A stretch of 5,940 nucleotides of DNA from Deltaproteobacteria bacterium (GCA_021159825.1 JAGHDR010000124.1:1-5940); one strand, 5' to 3'; counted from the first letter of the stretch, positions 1 through 5,693 are shown. The notes: generated by a model not told the origin, from the letters alone. Program-made: numbers and translations.

Positions 1-136
1 CGCCGAGGCTCCAGACATTGTCGCCGCCCCACAAAAACCCCGAAAACCAGCTTCCGATGCCACTCGCCATTTTGCCCACATTCTCTCCCATCACGAACTC
101 GCGCCAGATGGCCGCGGGTTCAGGGTCAAACACGAA
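1..136 (-). pseudogene. Continuation of the ArnT-like glycosyltransferase frame beyond the TGA
   Basis: Directly after the TGA at 137-139 the same minus-strand frame stays open for 45 codons to the window edge. It encodes protein-like sequence beginning FVFDPEPAAIWREFV and followed by MGENVGKMASG. A segment of the form WREF..GEN.GK after an aromatic/hydrophobic helix is what I would expect in the periplasmic part of PMT/ArnT-like transferases, so this appears to be the rest of the enzyme. It lacks a start signal of its own. A single G-to-A change (TGG to TGA) would explain the break, since Trp before FVFDP fits the hydrophobic context. A sequencing error is equally possible. The real 3' end lies outside the window. 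Confidence 0.65.
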
Positions 137-1354
137 TCACAGCGAGAACATGCCCAGCGACAGCAGTGCCGTCCAGACGATGCCCGGCAGTGAGTCGCGC
201 GCGAATGAGGCCACGCGCCACCCGCGCACATGCAGGTGCCACCACGATAGCCCCACACCGATGGGCAGCAGTTGGGCGAAACTCTTAGTCAGCAGCGCCA
301 TGCCTACCAGCACACCCAGGATGGTGGGAAAAACGAAACGCGAATCGAAGGATCGCGGCTTCCACCACAGCATGGTGAAGAAGCAAGCGAAGACCCAGAA
401 TGTTTCAGGTGGATTGGTAAGATAGGGCCGCCCGTAGCGATAGGTGCTGAAGAAGGCCAGATAGAAGAGCGCCGCCAGCGCCCCCTTGAACAAATCACGC
501 CCGGACAGCCGCCACCCCAGCAGACCGCAGAGTAGCGCTGTGCCGAAGGTCCACATCACGCAGGGCCAGCGCAACGCCACTACCGACCAGTGACTCCCCC
601 AATCCGTACTTATCAGCCCCTGCCAGAACAGCAGCGGCGGCTTGGTGTTTTGCATGCCCGGGATGCCCTGCAGGGGAAGCCAATGCCCGGCGATGCCGGT
701 CACGCGCGTGATGTGCGCATACACCAATTCGTCGCCGTTTCGAAGAATGTGCAGCGAGCCAAGACCATGCAAATAGGTACAAATAGCGAGAATAAGCCCA
801 CTGATAGTCAAAAGAAAGGGGGACGTCCTTAAATAACCAAATAACGGCCCCTTTTGTCTTTTTCTCTTGTGCGTTATTTGGTTATTTAAGGACGTCCCCC
901 CTTCCTGTCGGTAGGTCCACTGATCATTTAGAATGAAGTTGGCCACACATCCCACACCGATACCGAACAGATTGGCCGGCAGGTAGGACATCCACCTTGT
1001 CAGCAGATTGGTGATGGCCACCTGCGCCACAATGCCCGCCCAGTTGGCGGCGGCGTACTGCAGGTACTGATGCACAATGGGCAGCTTCTGCGCGCGCTCG
1101 CGATCCTTCCAGGTCCACCGGCGATTCCAGTGGAAGTTGTTGGTCATGCTCAGCAGGATTCCAACCGCCAGGGAGAGGTTGAGACGAAGCGAGAGGTTCA
1201 GGACGGTCGTGAACACATACTCCTGACACATCCAGACGGTCGCCTGATTAACAACCACACCGCTGAGTCCCACCGTGCCGAACTTGAAGAAGCGATGACG
1301 CTGACGCCAACTCCACGAGATGACTGAAAGAATGGAATGTGAGGGTCTGTTCAT
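137..1354 (-). CDS. GtrA-domain / ArnT-like (PMT family) membrane glycosyltransferase fusion, ended by a premature in-frame TGA
   Basis: Residues 1-149 resemble a GtrA-family membrane protein: it starts its domain with RFFKFGTVGLSGVVVNQ (21-37), has about four hydrophobic segments, and ends with the typical NFILNDQWTYR (139-149). GtrA proteins are thought to help move polyprenyl-linked sugars across the inner membrane. Residues 180-405 resemble the N-terminal half of ArnT/PMT-type glycosyltransferases, which use a polyprenyl-phosphate sugar: GDELVYAHI (207-215, acidic D208/E209 of the first periplasmic loop), NTKPPLLFW (236-244) and GMALLTKSFA (351-360). Between them lie about 28 residues encoded by a 29-bp inverted repeat. 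The ATG overlaps the TGA of the upstream GT9 gene (ATGA), with no visible Shine-Dalgarno, so translational coupling is likely. The stop at 137-139 truncates the enzyme; the same frame stays protein-like to the window edge. Substrate is unknown. As it stands it is probably a damaged gene, unless the TGA is an error or is read through. Confidence 0.82.
   Translation of the reverse strand: MNRPSHSILSVISWSWRQRHRFFKFGTVGLSGVVVNQATVWMCQEYVFTTVLNLSLRLNLSLAVGILLSMTNNFHWNRRWTWKDRERAQKLPIVHQYLQYAAANWAGIVAQVAITNLLTRWMSYLPANLFGIGVGCVANFILNDQWTYRQEGGTSLNNQITHKRKRQKGPLFGYLRTSPFLLTISGLILAICTYLHGLGSLHILRNGDELVYAHITRVTGIAGHWLPLQGIPGMQNTKPPLLFWQGLISTDWGSHWSVVALRWPCVMWTFGTALLCGLLGWRLSGRDLFKGALAALFYLAFFSTYRYGRPYLTNPPETFWVFACFFTMLWWKPRSFDSRFVFPTILGVLVGMALLTKSFAQLLPIGVGLSWWHLHVRGWRVASFARDSLPGIVWTALLSLGMFSL
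814..904. repeat. 29-bp perfect inverted repeat (REP/MITE-like hairpin) inside a coding sequence
   Basis: Positions 818-846 and 872-900 are exact reverse complements over 29 bases, separated by a 25-base pyrimidine-rich loop on the plus strand (847-871). Three more pairs (814-816 with 902-904) form after one mismatch. Each arm contains the 8-bp palindrome GGACGTCC and an AT-rich part (TTAAATAACCAAATAAC). It is read in frame on the minus strand as residues about 152-179 of the GtrA-glycosyltransferase gene, giving a low-complexity linker with SLNNQITHKRKRQK. The G-rich tip and long perfect palindrome resemble REP-type or miniature elements mobilised by Y1 (RAYT-like) transposases; that family link is inference. 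No target duplication is evident. Confidence 0.85.
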
Positions 1355-2577
1355 AAGATGATAGGAGAAATAGTATCTATTTTCAGCAACTCACAGGCCT
1401 TATCAAATACTTCCTCCGGATGAATGGCTTTAAGACACACATTGTTCCCGTCACACGGAGATTTCCTGTGGTTATAGGCGGTAACACACGGAGAACAAGG
1501 CAATGGCTCATAAAGGCTCACCGCCTTTTCACTCAACGGACCATACAGCGCCGGGGTTTCCGGGCCAAAGAAAATAATGGATGGAATCGGCGTCAACGAA
1601 GCAAAATGCCCGGGGCCCCCGTCGTTGGTGATGAGAAGGGACCCGAAATGAAGCAGGGTGATCAACTCCATGATGGTTCGGGTATAACCGGTGAGATCAA
1701 TGCAATATTGGCTTTGACACTTCGACGAGATGACTTCCGCCAGGGGCGCATCTTCTTTCATTCCGATAATGCCTACAACATATCCTTTTGCAATCAGGTT
1801 CATGGCAATTGTGCAATAGTTGTTCAAAGGCCATGCCCGTATGGGAAGCAGGCCGCCTCCCGGATAAAGTAAAACCAGTTCTTTTCCGGTGGTTTCCGGA
1901 AAGTCCCTTTTCAACCTGATCTTCAAAAGTTCCTGCTGATCCGCATCCGGATTCAGCGTTGGGATACCAAAAACATCCTCATCCACGTTTCGTTTCACCA
2001 AGGGGAAACCATTCCCATTTTCCATAGCGGTCGCCAAAGTCACAAACTGTCGGGATATGTGGCGGTAAGGGTTGTAGAGAACGGGCCGATTGATAAAATC
2101 GCCCCTGTAAAGACCCTCCTGGGTGTGAGGATGAAACCCCACGCGCAACCCGGCGCCGCTTAGAAATGCGTAAATGCTGCTGATCCTTGAAAAGAGTTCA
2201 CAGTCAATAACCCCGTCAATTTTCTCTTTTCGCATCTTGAATACGAACCGGATGCTGTCCTTCAACAACGCCGTCAGCGAATCCCCATGGACTGTCAGAA
2301 TGTTGCTTGATGGAACAATATTCAGGGTTTCCAGACATTCCCTGTTCTTTTTAAACACCAGCACAAAAATTTTCGCACCGGGGTGATGCTTTTTTAAATA
2401 AGTAAACATGGGGTGGGCCAGCACAAGGCTCCCCATTTCGGAGAGGAGGATAACCAGAATTTTTGACGATGACGGCGTGATCCCTTCCTTGTCCTTCTTT
2501 CGAGGAAACAGGGAAAGCAGACGGCAAAGTACTTTGCCTACAACCCTGTCTATTTTTCGCTGAAACTCGATTTTCAT
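1351..2577 (-). CDS. Glycosyltransferase family 9 (heptosyltransferase-like) protein
   Basis: This 408-residue protein resembles family 9 glycosyltransferases (ADP-heptose:LPS heptosyltransferase type, GT-B fold), which act at the cytoplasmic face of the inner membrane. Visible features are the N-terminal Rossmann start KILVILLSEMGSLVLAHP (39-56), a second-domain start LVLLYPGGGLLPIRAWP (234-250), the donor-site segment TNDGGPGHFAS (317-327) and FFGPETPALYGP (336-347). A C-terminal cysteine cluster (C361, C364, C375, C381; CSPC...C...C) recalls a metal-binding motif seen in some GT9 enzymes. An ATG at 2575-2577 is preferred because the protein then begins MKIEFQRKIDRVVG, a common style for this family. 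An in-frame TTG at 2590-2592 would add five residues; neither start has a strong Shine-Dalgarno. It is first in a likely operon: a good promoter lies upstream, and its TGA overlaps the ATG of the next gene. Heptose as donor is not proven. Length is slightly above WaaC/WaaF. Confidence 0.88.
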   Translation of the reverse strand: MKIEFQRKIDRVVGKVLCRLLSLFPRKKDKEGITPSSSKILVILLSEMGSLVLAHPMFTYLKKHHPGAKIFVLVFKKNRECLETLNIVPSSNILTVHGDSLTALLKDSIRFVFKMRKEKIDGVIDCELFSRISSIYAFLSGAGLRVGFHPHTQEGLYRGDFINRPVLYNPYRHISRQFVTLATAMENGNGFPLVKRNVDEDVFGIPTLNPDADQQELLKIRLKRDFPETTGKELVLLYPGGGLLPIRAWPLNNYCTIAMNLIAKGYVVGIIGMKEDAPLAEVISSKCQSQYCIDLTGYTRTIMELITLLHFGSLLITNDGGPGHFASLTPIPSIIFFGPETPALYGPLSEKAVSLYEPLPCSPCVTAYNHRKSPCDGNNVCLKAIHPEEVFDKACELLKIDTISPIIL

Positions 2578-2632
2578 AATTTTACCAGGCAATTTTTCGT
2601 TCAGCCCTACTCATTTTGAAAAAATATCCATG

Positions 2633-2655
2633 TGGGAGCGACTTTCCAGCTGCGC
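2633..2655. repeat. Possible degenerate REP-like palindrome in the GT9 leader
   Basis: The plus strand reads TGGGAGCGACTTTCC followed by AGCTGCGC. GCGACT can pair with AGTCGC around a TTCC loop if two extra bases in the 3' arm (C2650, G2652) bulge out. GGGAGCGACTTTCCAGTCGC-type hairpins are a common style of extragenic palindrome in proteobacteria. Here it sits in the predicted 5' leader of the GT9 transcript. The copy is imperfect and only one is present, so the call is weak. Confidence 0.3.
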
Positions 2656-2714
2656 AAAATCGTGGCAGAATACCGGATGGGATGAGATGACGAGAATTTG
2701 CTTTTTGAGAGGAA

Positions 2715-2743
2715 ATCATAGAAAAAATAAAGTTGTAGGTCAA
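2715..2743 (-). promoter_or_regulatory. Predicted sigma70-type promoter for the GT9 / GtrA-glycosyltransferase operon
   Basis: On the minus strand, TTGACC (2743-2738) is followed after exactly 17 bases by TATGAT (2720-2715). This is 5/6 plus 5/6 match to the sigma70 consensus with ideal spacing. Transcription would start near 2708 and give a leader of about 130 bases before the GT9 ATG at 2577. It lies 30 bases past the stop of the truncated HDOD gene, so the downstream glycosyltransferase pair can be expressed separately from arnT-HDOD. Prediction only. Confidence 0.7.
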
Positions 2744-2772
2744 GGAAAAAGGAACCACAATATCTTGGGAAC

Positions 2773-3333
2773 CTACTTAATGTAAATTTTGTAAAATTCG
2801 TATTCAACCAACGATAATTTCTCCTTTATGGCCAATTCAATCATATTGACCATGTCTTTACCAACATATTTATTAAGAACTATTTTACCGATATCGTGAA
2901 GAAGGGCGGACGTAAATAAAATGGAATCCTCTTTAAGGTTGATTTTTTCAATCAAAAGTTTTGAAATAATAGCCGTAGCAACACTGTGTCGCCATAATTC
3001 ACCCGCACCAAAGCCATAACCTTCTTGCGCATTAGAATAATCAGACAGCTCATTGGCGCTCGCAAGCGCTATCATTTGGATGTTTCTAAGACCCAGTTTA
3101 ACGACGGCTTGATCAATGGTAAAAGTTTTTGCACTCAAACCATGATAGCTGGAGTTGCAAAGCCTCAAACAATTGAAGGTGATCGCTTCATCGTATTTTA
3201 TTACATCAATAATATCTTTAAAGTCTACGTCATCATCCCTTGAAAGCTCCAGGATTTTTCTCGCGATCTCCGGGAAGGGAGGTAATTTATCAATGGATTC
3301 CAAAATTGGTTTTAAAAGGTCAGGTTCGAACAT
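2773..3333 (-). CDS. HDOD-domain protein, apparently truncated at the C terminus
   Basis: The 186-residue product matches the N-terminal two thirds of an HDOD domain, a relative of HD phosphohydrolases found in bacterial signalling proteins, usually without proven catalytic activity. Visible landmarks are LPPFPEIARKILELS (17-31), DIIDVIKYDEAITFNCLRLCNS (split at 40-50 and 51-61), AVVKLGLRNIQMIAL (76-90), ELWRHSVATA (112-121) and LLHDIGKIVLNKYVG (144-158). HDOD proteins normally continue past the LSLVEYE segment (here 173-179) with an EREVLGxDHxxxG-like stretch and further helices. Here the frame turns into FYKIYIK and stops at TAG, so roughly 80-100 residues seem lost, and I find no continuation in the other frames. 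The ATG has an excellent Shine-Dalgarno (GGAGGTGAA, 9 bases upstream). It lies 59 bp after arnT on the same strand with no visible terminator between, so co-transcription is possible. Its low G+C (mid-30s%) differs from its neighbours. It may be a decaying gene. Confidence 0.8.
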   Translation of the reverse strand: MFEPDLLKPILESIDKLPPFPEIARKILELSRDDDVDFKDIIDVIKYDEAITFNCLRLCNSSYHGLSAKTFTIDQAVVKLGLRNIQMIALASANELSDYSNAQEGYGFGAGELWRHSVATAIISKLLIEKINLKEDSILFTSALLHDIGKIVLNKYVGKDMVNMIELAIKEKLSLVEYEFYKIYIK

Positions 3334-3340
3334 TCAGTTT

Positions 3341-3349
3341 TTCACCTCC
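3341..3349 (-). promoter_or_regulatory. Strong Shine-Dalgarno of the HDOD gene
   Basis: The minus strand carries GGAGGTGAA nine bases before the ATG at 3331-3333. It fixes the start of the HDOD gene and shows that the translation start is intact although the 3' end is lost. Confidence 0.75.
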
Positions 3350-3392
3350 GATTCAAGGCGTGATGATAGGTGCATCGTTGGCTATGTGCCCG

Positions 3393-5057
3393 TTAATACA
3401 TTGCAAAAACGAAATGGCTGTCCTTATCCACAAAGATGGGATCAGGCAACCGGTCTGTGTAATCCTTGAAGTGATCCTTGATCAGAACCAGAATCACCGG
3501 ACGTTTTCCCGCATTTTCGCGTATCAAGTCCTTTAACGTGTGAATATTTAGAAATTGTCCCGGTTTGTTAAGATCATGCTTCAACCCATAAATAAATTCA
3601 CCCGCTTTTTCCAGAACTTTCACGTCGTCTCGCTTAAAAAACCAGCAGACCGCGCGAAGCACATTGTCATTGGACACCAGTATAGCATCGGAGGTTACCC
3701 TGGATAGATTGCGCTCGAGAAGTTTCCCCGGCGTTCTGCGATCCATGGCGCTGTTGGGAACGGCAAAATTCGCAATGAAAAAAAACGTCAGGACCGCTGC
3801 ACAGTAAAAAATCATTTTTTTCCGGTAGTCTTTCATCCTGGAGGACCATATCACCAGAAAAGCCCATAAAAAGGCCCCCAGAGAACCCAGCAGCCATTTG
3901 CCCCCTTCGTCAGTATCATAAATCCTGATCGTCTCACAAGCGCCCCAGTTCATTTGCACTAGGCCTGAGAGCAGTAAAAACAGACCCCCAAGACCGCACA
4001 GGATAGCCAGCACCCAGGCGGCAACCGAAAAAGCCCGGCTTTTTCCGGCCTTAAAGTATGCGGCAAGACCGATGGCAAAAACAATTGCCAAGGGGGGGAA
4101 ACACGGCAGGATATATGGGATAAGCTTGCCGCTGCAAACGGAGAAGAAAAGGAAAGGGAAAAGGAACCAGCATATGGCAAACCGTATAAGCGGTTTTTTC
4201 ATTTCGAATTTGAGAACCGTTGGGACAGCAGCCGGACTCTGAGCCACCCATGGCAGCGCGCCACCCACCAGAATGGGCAGAAAATACCAGAGAGGCTTTG
4301 GATGCTGTCCGCGGACTGGATCCAAAAATCTTGCCACATGCTCCGTCCAGAAAAAATAGTTCCAGAAATCCCCTTCACGAAAATGAATCATCAGGGACCA
4401 GGGCAAAACAACCCCAACCGCCGTTATCAATGGAATCCACGGTATCCTGAGCAGATCTTTGAAACGGCCCTCCCAGAGCAGGAACGGCACGATCGCCAGC
4501 ATCGGCACGGCGAAGGCCAGGAATCCCTTCGTGAGAAAAGCCAGCCCGCAGAAAACGCCCATGAGGACAAGGAAAAGCGCCTTCCGCCGCATATTTTCCG
4601 CCATGTGCGCAAAGAAAAAGCAGACCAGCGCTCCGGTCAGGAGCATGGAAAGCAGGCTGTCCAAAAGATTGATGTTTCCTATAGCCAGCACGAGAGGACA
4701 GGTCAAAAAGATGGCCGGGGCCAGGACGGCGGCCGGCCCCTCGTTTGAGAACCGTCGTACCAGCAGGAAAATCATGAGGGCGGAAATAATTACGGATAAC
4801 GCCGATGGTATCCGCAGGGCAAAGGCATTTTCGCCGAACGTGAGGATGGAAACGGCATTCGCCCAATATCCAAAAGGCGGTTTTTCAAAATATTTCAATC
4901 CGTTCAGGCGGGGAACAACCCAGTCTCCCGAAGTCAGCATTTCTCTCGGTATCTCCCCGTACCGGCTTTCGTCCGGAATGGTCAGCGATCGGAAACCAAG
5001 GGGAAGGATATAGACAAATACAAAGAGAACAAAAAATGCAATGGAAACTTTTTTCAT
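3393..5057 (-). CDS. arnT: ArnT, undecaprenyl phosphate-aminoarabinose:lipid A transferase (GT83 family)
   Basis: The 554-residue protein is nearly colinear with E. coli ArnT (550 residues), an inner-membrane enzyme that moves 4-amino-4-deoxy-L-arabinose from undecaprenyl phosphate to lipid A phosphates on the periplasmic side, lowering binding of cationic antimicrobial peptides. Landmarks are PDESRYGEIPREMLTSGDW (28-46) with acidic D29/E30 in the first periplasmic loop, KYFEKPPFGYW (55-65), LTKGFLAFAVP (175-185), NYFFWTEHVARFL (233-245), FSVCSGKLIPYILPCF (305-320) and the C-terminal soluble part with WFFKRDDVKVLEKAGEFIYG (472-491), which aligns with the E. coli tail. About a dozen hydrophobic helices precede this tail. 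Start ATG at 5055-5057; the ribosome site is weak (AGAG about nine bases upstream). It diverges from rpsT across about 700 bp. No arnBCAD genes are in the window, so another aminosugar donor cannot be excluded. Confidence 0.92.
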   Translation of the reverse strand: MKKVSIAFFVLFVFVYILPLGFRSLTIPDESRYGEIPREMLTSGDWVVPRLNGLKYFEKPPFGYWANAVSILTFGENAFALRIPSALSVIISALMIFLLVRRFSNEGPAAVLAPAIFLTCPLVLAIGNINLLDSLLSMLLTGALVCFFFAHMAENMRRKALFLVLMGVFCGLAFLTKGFLAFAVPMLAIVPFLLWEGRFKDLLRIPWIPLITAVGVVLPWSLMIHFREGDFWNYFFWTEHVARFLDPVRGQHPKPLWYFLPILVGGALPWVAQSPAAVPTVLKFEMKKPLIRFAICWFLFPFLFFSVCSGKLIPYILPCFPPLAIVFAIGLAAYFKAGKSRAFSVAAWVLAILCGLGGLFLLLSGLVQMNWGACETIRIYDTDEGGKWLLGSLGAFLWAFLVIWSSRMKDYRKKMIFYCAAVLTFFFIANFAVPNSAMDRRTPGKLLERNLSRVTSDAILVSNDNVLRAVCWFFKRDDVKVLEKAGEFIYGLKHDLNKPGQFLNIHTLKDLIRENAGKRPVILVLIKDHFKDYTDRLPDPIFVDKDSHFVFAMY

Positions 5058-5093
5058 GAATTGACTCTATCAGATTTTCAGAATAAAAAGAGG

Positions 5094-5147
5094 CCGCTCC
5101 TAATTGAGTTGTTCCCGCAATTCAAAAAGGAGCGAACAAGTGAGCGG
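5094..5147. other. Alternative stem-loops in the arnT leader
   Basis: CGCTCC (5095-5100) can pair with GGAGCG (5129-5134), enclosing a smaller ATTG/CAAT stem. The same segment, as CCGCTC (5094-5099), can instead pair with GAGCGG (5142-5147). The two structures exclude each other and lie 37-90 bases ahead of the arnT start codon. This could be a transcript-level control element or a chance palindrome; nothing else supports a function. Confidence 0.3.
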
Positions 5148-5169
5148 ATTTCAAAAGTTATCACATGTT

Positions 5170-5298
5170 TTATGGTATTGCCAGTGCCATATGGTTTTTG
5201 TCCCTAAGTATCGGAACTATTAAGTTGATACGGCTAAAAAAACGTTCAATATGTTCGTCAACTTTACCCCTTTGATGGCTTTTATTTGATTGATACAT
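5170..5298 (-). CDS. Possible 42-residue small ORF upstream of arnT (doubtful)
   Basis: An ATG-initiated frame encodes MYQSNKSHQRGKVDEHIERF followed by a 22-residue part including INLIVPILRDKNHMALAIP. The composition is protein-like (amphipathic, mixed charge), and it lies 112 bp upstream of arnT on the same strand. However, no Shine-Dalgarno is visible, I recognise no family, and an open frame of this size arises easily by chance. It could also be the tail of a decayed gene, since an in-frame stop lies only seven codons upstream of the ATG. Confidence 0.15.
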   Translation of the reverse strand: MYQSNKSHQRGKVDEHIERFFSRINLIVPILRDKNHMALAIP

Positions 5299-5346
5299 GG
5301 ATATCACATGAGTATTTTAGTAGCTTAGATTTCGTGAAAATCGGCC

Positions 5347-5375
5347 TTGACATGAGGACCGCTTTAGCATAGATT
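5347..5375 (+). promoter_or_regulatory. Predicted sigma70-type promoter ahead of an intergenic stem-loop
   Basis: A perfect TTGACA (5347-5352) is followed after 17 bases by TAGATT (5370-5375, 4/6 match). The start site would fall near 5382, at the base of the long stem-loop 5380-5479. It points toward rpsT but lies about 380 bp upstream of that gene, which has a closer promoter of its own. Prediction only. Confidence 0.5.
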
Positions 5376-5379
5376 TTTT

Positions 5380-5479
5380 TTGAGTGCCATGGGTCAACTT
5401 TAACACTGACAAACAAACCAAGTGCGGGATAAAACCCCACAAAGGTTAAAATTAAAAATGAAAGTTGGATGGCACTTAA
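5380..5479 (+). ncRNA. Candidate structured RNA or palindromic element in the arnT-rpsT gap
   Basis: TTGAGTGCCAT (5380-5390) pairs with ATGGCACTTAA (5469-5479), counting one G-U pair. After a three-base GGG bulge, TCAACTTT (5394-5401) pairs with AAAGTTGG (5461-5468), with one U-G pair. The loop holds a further hairpin (5422-5440) with GTG/CAC and GGG/CCC paired around ATAAAA and a single bulged C. The about 100-base structure begins where the promoter at 5347-5375 would start transcription. No U-tract terminator follows, and I recognise no known RNA family. It could equally be a miniature palindromic element. Confidence 0.35.
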
Positions 5480-5642
5480 TCTACAGGCTTCTCGGGTGTG
5501 CGTGGATATTTTCTTTGCAACCTTGAAAATAAAGATGATGGGCTGCAGCAAGAAAACAACGGCATTTCAGGAAGCCACCAAATCATTACGGCAGAAAATG
5601 TCAGGAGACCGACTTGATTCTGAAGCAAGGTGCAAAAAAGCC

Positions 5643-5670
5643 TTGACATATGGGATCAATCTGCTATCTT
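5643..5670 (+). promoter_or_regulatory. Predicted sigma70-type promoter of rpsT
   Basis: A perfect TTGACA (5643-5648) is followed after 16 bases by TATCTT (5665-5670, 4/6 match). Transcription would start near 5677, giving a leader of about 84 bases before the TTG start codon of rpsT. Position, strand and spacing fit a ribosomal-protein promoter. Confidence 0.72.
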
Positions 5671-5693
5671 TCTGCGTTTAATTCAAACTATTT

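Larger units (their letters stand above)
5058..5642. other. Gene-poor divergent intergenic region
   Basis: The stretch between arnT and the rpsT promoter is AT-rich and holds no gene I can recognise. It contains the arnT leader hairpins (5094-5147), two copies of AGTGCCAT exactly 200 bp apart (5183-5190, 5383-5390) with an inverted copy (5469-5476), two copies of GTCAACTTTA (5257-5266, 5393-5402), a plus-strand promoter-like sequence (5347-5375) and a long bulged stem-loop (5380-5479). Small open frames on either strand lack ribosome sites. No convincing minus-strand promoter for arnT was found here. Confidence 0.6.

Noticed and set aside
137..139. Genome-wide UGA reassignment (as Trp or Gly)
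   Set aside because: The neighbouring GT9 gene ends at a natural length on TGA, and no other in-frame TGA interrupts arnT, the HDOD gene, GT9 or the visible rpsT.
18..535. Plus-strand frames opposite the GtrA-glycosyltransferase gene
   Set aside because: High G+C creates long antisense frames; the minus strand carries the recognisable domains.
818..900. The inverted repeat as a CRISPR unit or intrinsic terminator
   Set aside because: There is a single inverted pair, not spaced direct repeats; it has no following U-tract on the coding strand and lies inside a continuing reading frame.
1420..1872. Plus-strand frame of 150 codons opposite the GT9 gene
   Set aside because: Antisense shadow of a well-supported glycosyltransferase.
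2590..2592. TTG as the GT9 start
   Set aside because: No good ribosome site at the right distance; the ATG five codons later gives the family-like MKIEF..RKID start.
2607..2807. Minus-strand frame of 66 codons overlapping the HDOD end, considered as its frameshifted continuation
   Set aside because: Its residues show no HDOD-like pattern, and it includes the promoter of the GT9 operon.
4302..5013. Long plus-strand frames opposite arnT (148 and 184 codons)
   Set aside because: They are antisense to a gene with very strong family match; their products are arginine/proline-rich and unlike known proteins.
5282..5551. Minus-strand open frame of 89 codons with one hydrophobic stretch
   Set aside because: It starts with TTG, has no Shine-Dalgarno, matches no family I know, and runs through the plus-strand promoter-like site and the stem-loop. 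Probably a chance frame or remnant.
5469..5681. Plus-strand open frame of 70 codons
   Set aside because: It covers the rpsT promoter, has no ribosome site and starts inside the stem-loop arm; likely chance.
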